Positions 19,302-28,644 of a stretch of 64,000 nt of DNA are shown here, one piece after another. The DNA comes from an uncultured Granulosicoccaceae bacterium. GTDB taxonomy: Bacteria; Pseudomonadota; Gammaproteobacteria; Granulosicoccales; Granulosicoccaceae. Location: positions 1-64,000 of the forward strand of contig CAKZUP010000068.1 in assembly GCA_937922945.1 (NCBI GenBank), written 5' to 3'. A program made the translations under genes and the position numbers. The first letter of the stretch is position 1. Each line of letters begins with the position of its first letter. The notes under the pieces were generated by a model. It ran no database searches. It was given only the letters and a program-made list of their open reading frames with translations, and had not been told where the DNA came from.

Positions 19302-19931
19302 ATGCCACGCACACTTAGTTTCAGCCTCGACAACACAGTATTCGACGCCAGCATTATTAAAGTTGATCGCTCGCATCTCTATGGCTCGGTGAGTATTGAT
19401 ACAACCGACATGGAAGGCCTGCGCTGCACTGTAGCGACACTTGCAGCCGATGGAAAAACACTGATACCAAAAGGTGGTACCGCCCTGGGCTATGTTAACC
19501 CCCAGGGTGAATGGGTCAATCGCGATGAACTTCAACCGGTCAACCTTGATGGTGAACCCGTTGAAGAAGTTGAATCAAGCTTCGATGCCCCTATCCTTCT
19601 AGACAAAAAATGCGACCCAGAAACTTATCTGAACCACAGTGTACGACTGGTGTATCGACTTGAACCTGAAGCCGGATTTCCAGACTCGCTCATGGACACA
19701 CTTAGAGTGGGTAGCATATTCCAGTTTGGTTTTAGCTATCGAGGCGGTGTTGGTTATGACCCGGCATTCGTGCTTAGCGATGAAGATGATAACGTCTGGA
19801 TGATGATCACGCGAGAGAATCGAATTGAATCGGTAGGACTGACTCAAGCCGCGGTTTGCAAGGGTGAGAACCTTGACGAAGACACAGACGATGCTGATCC
19901 CGCTGACAGTATCGACTTCAGCATGCTATAG
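19302..19931 (+). CDS. Unrecognised acidic protein, first of a pair
   Basis: 209 residues, soluble, strongly acidic, with no signal peptide or membrane segment. I do not recognise a family. The N-terminal 55 residues (RTLSFSLDNTVFDASIIKVDR...) look beta-rich, and the C-terminal 20 residues are almost all Asp/Glu/Ser. A GxxFxFGFSYRGGVGYDPAF segment lies in the middle. It begins 100 bp after the primase gene and ends 10 bp before the next gene on the same strand, so it is part of the same gene run. Function unknown; the position suggests an accessory or DNA-end partner of the primase-ligase genes, which is inference only. Confidence 0.72.
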   Translation: MPRTLSFSLDNTVFDASIIKVDRSHLYGSVSIDTTDMEGLRCTVATLAADGKTLIPKGGTALGYVNPQGEWVNRDELQPVNLDGEPVEEVESSFDAPILLDKKCDPETYLNHSVRLVYRLEPEAGFPDSLMDTLRVGSIFQFGFSYRGGVGYDPAFVLSDEDDNVWMMITRENRIESVGLTQAAVCKGENLDEDTDDADPADSIDFSML

Positions 19932-19941
19932 GAAATAACTC

Positions 19942-20667
19942 ATGCCCAATATTAATCTGTCAGATAAGCGTAACAGAGACGCCGTGGTCAAAGCGGAAAG
20001 CGTCGGTGTTGATGAACCTGTGAGGTACCTTGGCCCCAAAGGCGGACAAACATATACCCGGCGCGTCTTGAAGTCCACAACCGCCCATGACTACGAAACG
20101 CTGGCAGAAAACTTCGGGGAACCAGAATCTATCTCACAAGCACTCATAGACGGCGACCCTGAAATAGATATCGAGCGCTTTGGACAGTTCTTATGGAACA
20201 CCAGTAAAGTATTTGTCAGCCCGGATGAAGAACTGGTTTTTCGTGTAGAACAAACTGAAGTTGTACGCGATACCACCGGCAAGCTCATTACCAAGCGCAA
20301 TCGTGAAAGTGAAGAGCCCAATGTGGACACAGACATACCCTTGCGCTGGACTGGCAAACTCATACCGAAGTCGGATGCGATACGTCGCTTCGTGTTCACC
20401 GCGAAACTGCAGGTGGTGCATATAAACGGATTAACTTACGACTTCTTGTACGCCATGGCAGAAGAGCTTGCCAAGGAGAATAGCTTGATGTTGCTCGGTG
20501 CAGGCGAAGACGGCAAGCAGCCCTTGATCTTCCGGCGCGGCTCCATCCCCTACCGGGCCTTCCTTGAAGGAAGAGTTGAAGGCGATGCCAACAATCAACG
20601 TTACACCTTGTTGCTGCACCTGAGCAACATGGAACTCAAACGGCGCGTAGAAAACCGGGGTACTTAG
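19942..20667 (+). CDS. Unrecognised protein, second of a pair
   Basis: 241 residues, soluble. AGGA lies 8 bases before the ATG, a good ribosome binding site. I do not recognise a family. It has many charged residues, an N-terminal GPKGGQTYTRR segment, a central alternating-charge region, and a C-terminal part (about 150-235) with mixed helices and strands ending in LLLHLSNMELKRR. It is 10 bp downstream of the 209-residue gene and surely co-transcribed with it. Function unknown. Confidence 0.72.
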   Translation: MPNINLSDKRNRDAVVKAESVGVDEPVRYLGPKGGQTYTRRVLKSTTAHDYETLAENFGEPESISQALIDGDPEIDIERFGQFLWNTSKVFVSPDEELVFRVEQTEVVRDTTGKLITKRNRESEEPNVDTDIPLRWTGKLIPKSDAIRRFVFTAKLQVVHINGLTYDFLYAMAEELAKENSLMLLGAGEDGKQPLIFRRGSIPYRAFLEGRVEGDANNQRYTLLLHLSNMELKRRVENRGT

Positions 20668-20777
20668 CTTATAAAACCACGCTCATGAAACTGTATGCGT
20701 GCAATACTTAGCAGCACCGGACCCAGATTCGACTAGCTGGCTTGGCAAGCGACTCAACGAACACTATTTGAACGGCC

Positions 20778-21206
20778 TTAGAACGGTCTGACCACCACTA
20801 GAATCACAATAAGAATGAGAGCAATAAATGGCAGCTCATTGGTTAGCTTCAGGGTGCGAACGGCTATCGTTGACGTGCCATTATCGATTTGCTTGCCAGT
20901 TTTAACGTAAAAGCCATGCAAACCAGTAATCGCCACGACTAAGGCAAGCTTTGCCCACATCCAACCACCTTGGAATACCGAGGGGTTTTGCATTACAAGC
21001 GTTATGCCGAGCACCCAAACCAGTATCATACTTGGCAGAAGAATGACACGGCGCAAGCGAGCAGCTGCGTCTTTCATGGTCTCGAATAGCTGATCGCCGG
21101 GTTGACTGGCGAGCTGGTGAATTTTATATCGCGGATAGACGAGTAAGCCCGCCATCCACGCAACCACAAAAATGATGTGTGCCGCTTTTATCCACAGATA
21201 CAACAT
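20778..21206 (-). CDS. hemJ: HemJ-type protoporphyrinogen oxidase
   Basis: 142 residues from ATG 21206, preceded by AGGG 7 bases upstream; an in-frame GTG lies at 21212. Four membrane helices. The pattern LWIKAAHIIFVVAWMAGLLVYPR carries the invariant His and Trp, and KLALVV the invariant Lys, of HemJ, the oxygen-using enzyme that converts protoporphyrinogen IX to protoporphyrin IX. It lies on the opposite strand between the unknown pair and the ligase gene, and so interrupts the run of nucleic-acid genes. A CopD-like copper protein is the less likely alternative. Confidence 0.8.
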   Translation of the reverse strand: MLYLWIKAAHIIFVVAWMAGLLVYPRYKIHQLASQPGDQLFETMKDAAARLRRVILLPSMILVWVLGITLVMQNPSVFQGGWMWAKLALVVAITGLHGFYVKTGKQIDNGTSTIAVRTLKLTNELPFIALILIVILVVVRPF

Positions 21207-21301
21207 AGTCACGCCCTATTCGTTTACAGACAGTATCAAAGCACAAATAGTACACTGTTAGTCAATCAATTGAGCAAACATCCCTGCCAACGGAGCGTCT
21301 C

Positions 21302-22765
21302 ATGGCATTGCTGTCGAAGCCACTAACTCAAAAACTCGGGGATTACAGCACCGGCAACGCGGCAGAATCGTTGGCAGACCCTGCCATGTTGCAAGCAACC
21401 CGCATGCGCAGGCGTCAGCTAAGCCGCATGACCAAAGCCTACGACCGACCAACAGCAAAAGCACGATTGCCAGAAGCAGAATATGCGATCAGCCGCAAGG
21501 TCGATGGCGAATTCACGTGCTTGTTCTATCAGGATGGCGAGGTTATCACCCTGAATCCGGGTGGGACCTTGCGGGCCGGAGCCGCGTTTCACAAAGAAGC
21601 TGCGCAATTGTTGACAAACGCAGGCGTTAAGAGCGCCATGCTTGGTGGCGAACTACACGTTAAGCGCGCAGATGTGCAACGCGAACGCGTGCACGATGTA
21701 GTCCGTATTGCACGTGCTCCAGACAGTCAGGCCGATATCGATTGTTTGTGTTTTGCCGTGTTCAACATTTACGATTTGGACGGCGACGATCTGTCCATGA
21801 ACTACGCAGACGCAATCGAAAAGGCGCAGCAATTGTTTGGCGATGGCAGCACTATATTCCCCGTTGAAACACACACCGGCGATCGCACCAAAGCGCTGGA
21901 GCTGTTCGATGTGTATGTTAACGAACAAGGTGCCGAAGGCATTGTATTGCGCAGCGACAATGCCGGGGTTTTCAAAATCAAACCCCGCCATTCCATCGAT
22001 TTAGCCGTACTGGGTTATTCAGAAGGTGTTGATGATCGCGCAGGTATGCTGCATAGCATGCTTATTGGCATTGCCAGAGACAATCACCATGCACATATTG
22101 TGGGGCGCGTTGGTGGTGGTTTTTCTGATGATGATCGCGTTGCGTTGCTTGAACAACTTCGTAAGCTTGATGTTGAAAGCGATTACGCCGAAGTCAATTC
22201 CGACCGCGTTGCCTATAGAATGATCAAACCTGGCCTGGTTGCAGAAATATCCTGTTTAGACGTTATCTCCACCACATCACATGGCAGCCCTATTGATCGT
22301 ATGGTGGTTGAATGGTCGCAGGATAACAATGCATGGAAAGGCATACGGCGCTTACCGTTGTGCAGTATTATTTCGCCACAGTTTGTTCAACTGCGTGAAG
22401 ATAAAACCTTCAGCGAAGCTGATACCGGTGCCGATCAGCTCAGCGACATTGTTAATATTCCAACCAGCGAACACGGTAAAATCGATGCATTGAATTTACC
22501 GGAAAGCACCATTCTTAAACGATCAGTCGCAACGAAAACATTGAAAGGCAACACAATGGTTCGTAAGCTATTACTGTGGCAAACCAATAAACAAACTGCT
22601 GCCAGAGACTACCCGGCCTACGTGCTGCACCTAACCGATTTCAGCCCGAACCGAAAAGAGCCTCTGAACCATGAAATTTGTGTCAGCGATTCTGAAGAAC
22701 AAATACATGAACTCTTCGCCGATTGGAAAAAACAGTACTATAAGCGCGGCTGGAAAGAGCAGTAA
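21302..22765 (+). CDS. ATP-dependent DNA ligase-like protein with extra C-terminal region
   Basis: 487 residues; GGAG lies 7 bases before ATG 21302. The nucleotidyltransferase motifs are in order: KVDGEF at 66-71 with Lys66 the predicted AMP-accepting residue, GGELH with Glu117, EGIVLR with Glu212, and FKIKP with K225 and K227. These motifs fit an ATP-dependent polynucleotide ligase of the LigD/LigB kind rather than the NAD-dependent LigA. An OB-like region follows, then about 130 further residues ending in a strongly basic/aromatic tail (DWKKQYYKRGWKEQ) that I do not recognise. The stop is directly followed by the ATG of the EEP nuclease gene. Confidence 0.82.
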   Translation: MALLSKPLTQKLGDYSTGNAAESLADPAMLQATRMRRRQLSRMTKAYDRPTAKARLPEAEYAISRKVDGEFTCLFYQDGEVITLNPGGTLRAGAAFHKEAAQLLTNAGVKSAMLGGELHVKRADVQRERVHDVVRIARAPDSQADIDCLCFAVFNIYDLDGDDLSMNYADAIEKAQQLFGDGSTIFPVETHTGDRTKALELFDVYVNEQGAEGIVLRSDNAGVFKIKPRHSIDLAVLGYSEGVDDRAGMLHSMLIGIARDNHHAHIVGRVGGGFSDDDRVALLEQLRKLDVESDYAEVNSDRVAYRMIKPGLVAEISCLDVISTTSHGSPIDRMVVEWSQDNNAWKGIRRLPLCSIISPQFVQLREDKTFSEADTGADQLSDIVNIPTSEHGKIDALNLPESTILKRSVATKTLKGNTMVRKLLLWQTNKQTAARDYPAYVLHLTDFSPNRKEPLNHEICVSDSEEQIHELFADWKKQYYKRGWKEQ

Positions 22766-23473
22766 ATGCGCTTGTTAAGCTGGAATATTTTGCAAGGTGG
22801 TGGCAAACGCGCTAACCAAATTGCCGATGCAATCATTGAAACCAAACCAGATATCGCGGTATTGCAAGAATTTCGAAATGGCAAAAGCGCTGCGGTTATT
22901 CTTGACGCCTGCCAATCTCTTGGGCTTAGTCATGTACATAAGGCCTCCGCTGATGCACGGAAAAACACCGTTATGTTGGCAAGCCGATTTCCGTTCAGTG
23001 TCTCATCCTGGGATACAGAACTCGATGCCGATCTTGCCTTCTGCGCAAGCGTGACCTGTTCAGTAGCAGGATACGAGCAACTCGACGTGTTCGCCGGCCA
23101 CCTACCGCAAAAGAAAAAACAGATACCGTATCTGGATGCGTTATACCAACTGAATACATCGGACTACAACAATGCCGTGATCATTGGCGATTTGAACTGC
23201 GGTATCCCGTTCGAAGATTCCGACACCAAGAGCTTTGACAACACACACATTTTTCAGGCATTACTCAACAAAGGCTGGCTAGATAGCTGGCGAAGCCGCA
23301 ACCCCACCGTAAAAGAGTACAGCTGGGTTAGCTCGCGCGACAATGGCTACCGCTACGATCATTGTCTTTGCAGACCTGACACCGACAACGTAATTCAGTC
23401 GATTCACTATTTGCACGACTTGCGCAACAGTGGATTATCAGATCACAGTGGCTTGGTTGTGGACTTTGCCTAA
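22766..23473 (+). CDS. Endonuclease/exonuclease/phosphatase (EEP) family protein
   Basis: 235 residues. EEP (DNase I/AP-endonuclease fold) motifs: N7 in LSWNIL, E35 in LQEF, GHLPQKK, IIGDLNCG, and D226-H227 in SDHSGL. The metal-binding and catalytic set is complete. No signal peptide, so it is cytosolic. Substrate unknown: an abasic-site or 3'-end trimming nuclease is plausible given its coupling to the ligase. Its ATG starts on the base after the ligase TAA, so translation is coupled. Confidence 0.8.
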   Translation: MRLLSWNILQGGGKRANQIADAIIETKPDIAVLQEFRNGKSAAVILDACQSLGLSHVHKASADARKNTVMLASRFPFSVSSWDTELDADLAFCASVTCSVAGYEQLDVFAGHLPQKKKQIPYLDALYQLNTSDYNNAVIIGDLNCGIPFEDSDTKSFDNTHIFQALLNKGWLDSWRSRNPTVKEYSWVSSRDNGYRYDHCLCRPDTDNVIQSIHYLHDLRNSGLSDHSGLVVDFA

Positions 23474-23612
23474 AAACATAATTCATCACATTTCCAATAC
23501 TGTCGATCGACAATTTACGCTGTAAAACCATTAGAGTGGTCGTCAGTTACTAAGGAAGCGTCACTGAAAAGCCAGTTAAAGAACGGTCAATCTAAGGCGA
23601 AAAAACGAGCAA

Positions 23613-23643
23613 AAAAAACGCCTCCGAAAAGGAGGCGTTTTTT
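23613..23643. terminator. Bidirectional rho-independent terminator
   Basis: CGCCTCC (23619-23625), loop GAAAA, GGAGGCG (23631-23637), flanked by A-runs on the left and T-runs on the right, so it works on both strands. It serves the EEP gene (+) and fusA2 (-). Confidence 0.92.
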
Positions 23644-23699
23644 CTACAGCTGCATTGTCGGCTATTGCTAACCGACTGCTCGCAATCGTGATGAAGCTT

Positions 23700-25784
23700 T
23701 TAAGATGCTTTATTACGTTCCTGCGCTTCTTTTATAACAACCTCAGCCACATTCTTCGGACAAGGCATGTAGTGCGAGAACTCCATAGAGAACTGGCCTC
23801 GGCCAGAAGTCATGGTACGCAAGTCGCCGATGTAACCAAACATCTCCGACAGCGGCACGTCTGCCTTAATACGCACACCAGTAGGACCAGCTTGCTGATC
23901 TTTGATCATGCCGCGACGTCGGTTTAGATCACCGATAACATCACCCACGTGATCGTCTGGTGTGAAAACATCCACTTTCATCACAGGCTCAATAAGCTGA
24001 GGACCTGCTTTGGGTACCGATTGACGGTAAGCTGCTTTGGCCGCAATTTCAAACGCCATTGCAGATGAATCCACCGCGTGGAACGCACCGTCCATTAGCG
24101 TAACTTTAAAATCCAGACAAGGATAGCCAGCCAATACGCCCTCATCCATGCTGTTCTTGAAGCCTTTCTCAACCGCTGGCCAGTATTCACGTGGCACGTT
24201 ACCACCGGTAACCTTCGATTCAAATTCAAAGCCAGTACCAGGCTCGCCCGGAGTAATAACAAAGTCGATACGACCAAACTGACCTGACCCACCTGACTGC
24301 TTCTTGTGCGTGTAGGTGTCTTCAATTTCCTGCGTAATCGTTTCGCGGTAAGCAACCTGCGGCTTGCCCACTTCAACTTCAACACCGTGGGTACGACGGA
24401 GAATGTCGATTTTAATATCCAAGTGTAATTCACCCATTCCCATAAGAATGGTTTCACCACTATCTTCATCGGTTTCAACACGGAACGAAGGATCTTCTGC
24501 GATCATCTTACCCAGCGCGACACCCAGCTTCTCAGATGCACTCTTATCTTTCGGCGCAACCGCTATGGAGATAACCGGATCCGGGAATACCATGGGTTCA
24601 AGCGTTGCAGGGTTTTTCGCATCGGCCAGTGTATGACCGGTCTGAACATTCTTCATACCCAATACCGCAACGATATCGCCAGCGGTTGCCGAATCGAGTT
24701 CTACTCGTTCATCGGCGTTCATCTCAACGATACGGCCAATGCGCTCGTTTTTACCTGTATACGTGTTAACCACGGTATCGCCTTTATTCAATGTGCCTGA
24801 ATAAACACGGATAAAGGTCAGCGCGCCAAAACGGTCATCCATAATTTTGAATGCCAGTGCTCGCATTGGCTTCGTCGGGTCAACGATTGCGTATTCACCC
24901 GTTTCGTTACCTTCGAGATCCATTTCCGGCTGAGGCTTCACCTGTGTTGGATCGGGGAGAAAATCAACAACCCCATTCAACACATTTTGAACACCTTTGT
25001 TCTTGAACGCTGAGCCACAATACGTTGGGAAGAAATCGAGCGCGATAGTGCCTTTACGAATGCATCGCTTAAGCGTTGCCAAATCGGGCATTTCACCTTC
25101 GAAGTATTTTTCCATTGCCTCGTCGTCTTGCTCAAGCGCAATTTCAACCAGCTTTTCGCGCCATTCGGCTGCTTTGTCGACCATGTCGGCTGGAATGTCT
25201 TCAACTTTGAACGCTTCAGGATTACCCGAATCGTCCCAGATGTAGGCTTTCTCTTCGAGCAAATCGACCACACCAACAAAGTCATCTTCTGTGCCGATAG
25301 GCAAGGTGATAACAGCCGTACGAGCACCCAGCACGTTTTCGATCTGATCGACAACGCGATAAAAATCAGCGCCCATGCGATCGAGCTTGTTAACGAAAAT
25401 AACGCGAGCAACTTCCGACTCGTTTGCGTAACGCCAGTTAGTTTCTGACTGAGGTTCAACACCACCGGAGCCACAGAACACACCCACACCACCGTCTAGA
25501 ACTTTCAATGAGCGATACACTTCAATGGTGAAGTCAACGTGCCCCGGCGTATCAATGATATTCAGCCGGTGACCGTCCCACTCACAGCTGGTTGCCGCTG
25601 ACTGGATAGTGATACCACGCTCCTGCTCCTGCTCCATGAAGTCAGTGGTTGCTTCACCGTCATGCACTTCACCGGTTTTGTGAATTTTGCCTGTTAATTT
25701 GAGGATACGCTCTGTAGTAGTGGTCTTACCCGCATCTACGTGGGCGAATATCCCGATGTTGCGGTAGTTCGAAAGGTCAGTCAT
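23700..25784 (-). CDS. fusA2: Translation elongation factor G 2
   Basis: 694 residues from ATG 25784 (MTDLSNYRN); the frame is open far upstream but without EF-G homology. A GTPase that drives ribosomal translocation or recycling. G1 AHVDAGKT at about 14-21, G2 [11 protein letters not shown]3 [10 protein letters not shown]4 NKLDRMGAD. The sequence matches the second EF-G type of gammaproteobacteria, recognisable by [19 protein letters not shown] and the later CGSAFKNKG, rather than the fusA of the rpsL-rpsG-tuf operon. It stands alone, without ribosomal genes. Confidence 0.92.
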   Translation of the reverse strand: MTDLSNYRNIGIFAHVDAGKTTTTERILKLTGKIHKTGEVHDGEATTDFMEQEQERGITIQSAATSCEWDGHRLNIIDTPGHVDFTIEVYRSLKVLDGGVGVFCGSGGVEPQSETNWRYANESEVARVIFVNKLDRMGADFYRVVDQIENVLGARTAVITLPIGTEDDFVGVVDLLEEKAYIWDDSGNPEAFKVEDIPADMVDKAAEWREKLVEIALEQDDEAMEKYFEGEMPDLATLKRCIRKGTIALDFFPTYCGSAFKNKGVQNVLNGVVDFLPDPTQVKPQPEMDLEGNETGEYAIVDPTKPMRALAFKIMDDRFGALTFIRVYSGTLNKGDTVVNTYTGKNERIGRIVEMNADERVELDSATAGDIVAVLGMKNVQTGHTLADAKNPATLEPMVFPDPVISIAVAPKDKSASEKLGVALGKMIAEDPSFRVETDEDSGETILMGMGELHLDIKIDILRRTHGVEVEVGKPQVAYRETITQEIEDTYTHKKQSGGSGQFGRIDFVITPGEPGTGFEFESKVTGGNVPREYWPAVEKGFKNSMDEGVLAGYPCLDFKVTLMDGAFHAVDSSAMAFEIAAKAAYRQSVPKAGPQLIEPVMKVDVFTPDDHVGDVIGDLNRRRGMIKDQQAGPTGVRIKADVPLSEMFGYIGDLRTMTSGRGQFSMEFSHYMPCPKNVAEVVIKEAQERNKAS

Positions 25785-25797
25785 GTCGATACTCAAG

Positions 25798-25827
25798 AAA
25801 ATGTTTGAAAACAAAATGTTTGAAAAC
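25798..25827. repeat. Two tandem 15-bp repeats upstream of fusA2
   Basis: AAATGTTTGAAAACA occurs twice in direct succession, just upstream of the fusA2 start codon on the minus strand, in its presumed leader. Confidence 0.9.
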
Positions 25828-25961
25828 GAAAGTTTTACAATCGTCAGGCAATATGGCGACCAGCGACCCATAATTAAAGGCGTCGCTCGAAAAAGAAAGC
25901 CGTCGGCGGTAAACCCGCAATTGTATCCAAAAATAAGGCCATAGGGTGAGATCTGATACAT

Positions 25962-26495
25962 ATGAGTGATGAAGAATCTGGCAGTACCGAACAAACGGGC
26001 GCTGCCGCAGGCAAGTGGATGATCATCGGGCTTTGGGTTCTGCTCATTGCCGGAGGAACGTTTTTCGCTCAAAAGTGGATGGACAAGCGCAGCCGAGGCC
26101 AAATTCCGGCGAGTATTGCCATGCCAGAGGGTAAAAAAGGTGTGCTGCTGGAAGCGGACAGACTGGGGCACTACGTGGTTCAAGGCGACGTCAATGGCCA
26201 AACAGTCACGTTTTTAGTCGATACTGGCGCATCGGGTGTGAGTATTCCGGGGAAAATTGCCGAAGAACTGGAACTCACGCCGGGTGCGCGGTTTCCGGTA
26301 ACCACGGCAAATGGCACAATCATGGTCTACTCGACCACGCTGGAGAGCCTATCAATTGGCGAATTAACACGAGAAAACGTGCGCGCGAGCATAAATTCGT
26401 CTATGGATGGTGAGGTGGGTTTACTCGGAATGACCTTCTTGCGCCATTTCGAGCTAGTCCAGCAGGATGGATTTTTGGCTATTCGAGAGCCCTGA
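25962..26495 (+). CDS. Membrane-anchored retropepsin-like aspartic protease
   Basis: 177 residues. One transmembrane segment near residues 19-38, then a periplasmic domain with FLVDTGAS, the aspartyl protease active-site triad, and the family's second half ending in [12 protein letters not shown]. This is the single-domain clan AA protease family seen in many proteobacteria. It would act as a homodimer in the periplasm. Substrates unknown. It is divergent from fusA2, about 180 bp apart. Confidence 0.85.
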   Translation: MSDEESGSTEQTGAAAGKWMIIGLWVLLIAGGTFFAQKWMDKRSRGQIPASIAMPEGKKGVLLEADRLGHYVVQGDVNGQTVTFLVDTGASGVSIPGKIAEELELTPGARFPVTTANGTIMVYSTTLESLSIGELTRENVRASINSSMDGEVGLLGMTFLRHFELVQQDGFLAIREP

Positions 26496-26666
26496 TCGCC
26501 CTAAAGCGGAACCAAATTGACTAAATAGGCTCTCACATGTTGTTGTTGTAACCGCGCAACGCACCTAATTAGGGTGCAGGTGTAGCGCAAGCCATTGTTG
26601 GCAATGTAAAATTGAAGGTGCGCATTACAGCGCTGTCGGTTAACGCGAGATCAAGAAGTCTTACAG

Positions 26667-27530
26667 ATGCACATCACTCTAATCATAATCGTGACCTATA
26701 TTGCGTGCTGTTTGCGAGTTGGTGCAGCCCCTTGGAAGTTTTTTCAGCTCAATGCGCGCTATTTTTCCAAAGAGGAAGGCATCTTTTCCAAGCTCTCCAT
26801 CGACACACTCATACCGGACCACTGGCGACTGCATCAATCACCTGACGATCCACTACTGGCGCCCGAGAAATACCCGGTTTTTCTAAAACCTGAATGGGGT
26901 CAGAACGCCCACGGAATACAACGCGCCGACAACTTTGAACAATTGCAAGCGATACGGGCAGACCTGAAAAGCCGCGATGGCGATCAGCGTTATATTCTGC
27001 AAGAGGGCGCGCCCGGTAAACGTGAATTCGAAATATTCAGTATCGACGTGAGCAAGGCAGATGGCGCGCACGACGTAGTCACAGTAACCGAAGCGGTTAA
27101 CAAGACAGAAGCTTATCCGATTAACAGCAAGTACAATAACAACACACGTTACGTCGATATATCTTCTCAATTCGAAAGTGAAGAGCTTAAGCAGCTCAGC
27201 GAATACCTTGACCAGGTTGGCCAGTTTGCCATTTCCCGAATGAGCGTGAGGGCCGATTCTATTGAAGCGCTATTGGCAGGTGAGTTTCACGTAATAGAAG
27301 TGAATCTGTTTTTACCCATGCCAATAAACTTGCTCGACAGCAGCTACAGCTGGACGCTGCGACTAAAATTTATCAAAAGATCAATGATGAGTCTCGCATT
27401 GGCGACAAAGGCCATCAAGCCAGTTGACCGACCACCCGCTATCTTCACTCGCATGATGCTTTACGGCAGAAAAACGAGCGCCCCAATACGCAGCATAAAC
27501 AAGCTTGCGGCAAGACGAACCTTATTGTGA
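26667..27530 (+). CDS. ATP-grasp domain protein (ligase-like), first of a pair
   Basis: 287 residues. VFLKPEWGQNAHGI is an ATP-grasp lysine/glycine loop, followed by YILQEG and near the C-terminus FHVIEVNLF...PMPINLLD, the metal-binding ExN motif of D-Ala-D-Ala-ligase-like enzymes. The N-terminus is hydrophobic and short, and the usual N-terminal substrate domain is small. Predicted to join a carboxylate to an amine with ATP; substrates unknown. It is followed by a second ATP-grasp gene and an MFS gene, all plus strand. Confidence 0.72.
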   Translation: MHITLIIIVTYIACCLRVGAAPWKFFQLNARYFSKEEGIFSKLSIDTLIPDHWRLHQSPDDPLLAPEKYPVFLKPEWGQNAHGIQRADNFEQLQAIRADLKSRDGDQRYILQEGAPGKREFEIFSIDVSKADGAHDVVTVTEAVNKTEAYPINSKYNNNTRYVDISSQFESEELKQLSEYLDQVGQFAISRMSVRADSIEALLAGEFHVIEVNLFLPMPINLLDSSYSWTLRLKFIKRSMMSLALATKAIKPVDRPPAIFTRMMLYGRKTSAPIRSINKLAARRTLL

Positions 27531-27585
27531 TTGTTCAAGCTTATAATATATAAAGCTGATGACTTACACCGTTATTGATTCTGCC

Positions 27586-27674
27586 CATGGTTATTTAGTC
27601 ACTGATCATCTAGCCGCCAGTTATTAGTCACCAGTTATTAGTCACCAGTTATTTTGCCACTAGTTATTTAGCCA
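27586..27674. repeat. Four to five tandem 14-15-bp repeats
   Basis: Units CCAGTTATTAGTCA at 27617-27630 and 27631-27644, then longer variants at 27645-27659 and 27660-27674, with a diverged copy near 27586-27601. The array fills the gap between the two ATP-grasp genes. Confidence 0.9.
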
Positions 27675-27718
27675 ATTTGTCGAAGACGTTATGAGGCCGT
27701 TGTTGTGAGAATGAAGCG

Positions 27719-28627
27719 TTGAAGAAAATCAAGCAACTGGTCTATCAGTGGATCAGCAAACGCTACATGGATGGTTGTAGTAACTATAACTCCCTTGAAG
27801 TTCGCAGAAGAAGTCGTTCGAAAGAACAAGCACGCGAGATGTTTGCCAAGCACAACGTTCCGCATGCGCGTGGGAAAATTTTTATTAATCCGTTCACCGC
27901 AAAACGCTTTGCCGAAGAGCACGGATACCCGTTAGTTATAAAACCGAATGTGAGCGGATTTTCAAGAGGAAGCCACTTCCCCATTAACAACGACAAAGAA
28001 CTCTGGAAGGCCGCGTTGATGGTTAAAGTTTGGTGGCCCAGCAGTGTGGTTGAACAGTATTTGTTGGGTGCTAACTACCGAGTGCTCGCAACCCAAGACG
28101 AGATTGTCTCCGTTATTCGACGATACCCCCCGTTCATAGACGGCGATGGCGAAAATACCATTGGGGACCTGATCGATCAGGAAAATGCCGTTCGCCAGGA
28201 AATGCAGCTACACCCCACTATTTATCCGATAAAGCAATCCCCGGCCATTGCTCGCTATCTGGCGAAGCAATCGTTATCGTTTTCCAGCGTGCCTGGAAAA
28301 AACGAGAGAGTGTACTTGTTTAATCGTGTGGCACTGGCACCTGGCGGAATCGTCGAAACCATCGACCAAAACAACATACCTGATGTTAACAAGGCACTAT
28401 TCAAATCGATTGTCAAGCAATTCGATGCTAGCCTGTTCGGTATCGATGTGATTTTCGAGCACGGTATCGAGCAAGCATACACTGACCAAAAATGCATTTT
28501 CCTTGAAGTGAATTCACGGCCATACACCCGAATGCATGAAAAACCACGACTCGGCGGTGTTGACGATCTAGCACCGTTTTACGAAAAAATGGATAGTCTG
28601 GCAGTCTCCGACACCAATACGTTCTAG
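27719..28627 (+). CDS. Cyanophycin-synthetase-like ATP-grasp protein, second of a pair
   Basis: 302 residues. VIKPNVSGFSRG is the ATP-binding loop, VVEQYLLGANYRVL and GDGENTIGDLID are the signatures shared with the ATP-grasp part of cyanophycin synthetase and GshAB, and FLEVNSRPYTRMHEKP gives the metal-binding ExN. It lacks the Mur-ligase-like half of cyanophycin synthetase. The start is TTG 27719, the only start-like codon before a stop at 27692. It likely makes an amide bond with amino-acid substrates. It follows the tandem repeat array and precedes the MFS gene by 17 bp. Confidence 0.75.
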   Translation: MKKIKQLVYQWISKRYMDGCSNYNSLEVRRRSRSKEQAREMFAKHNVPHARGKIFINPFTAKRFAEEHGYPLVIKPNVSGFSRGSHFPINNDKELWKAALMVKVWWPSSVVEQYLLGANYRVLATQDEIVSVIRRYPPFIDGDGENTIGDLIDQENAVRQEMQLHPTIYPIKQSPAIARYLAKQSLSFSSVPGKNERVYLFNRVALAPGGIVETIDQNNIPDVNKALFKSIVKQFDASLFGIDVIFEHGIEQAYTDQKCIFLEVNSRPYTRMHEKPRLGGVDDLAPFYEKMDSLAVSDTNTF

Positions 28628-28644
28628 TTCGCTGGGCTAGCACA

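Noticed and set aside
24095-24481. 128-codon minus-strand ORF
   Set aside because: Frame-shifted shadow of fusA2.
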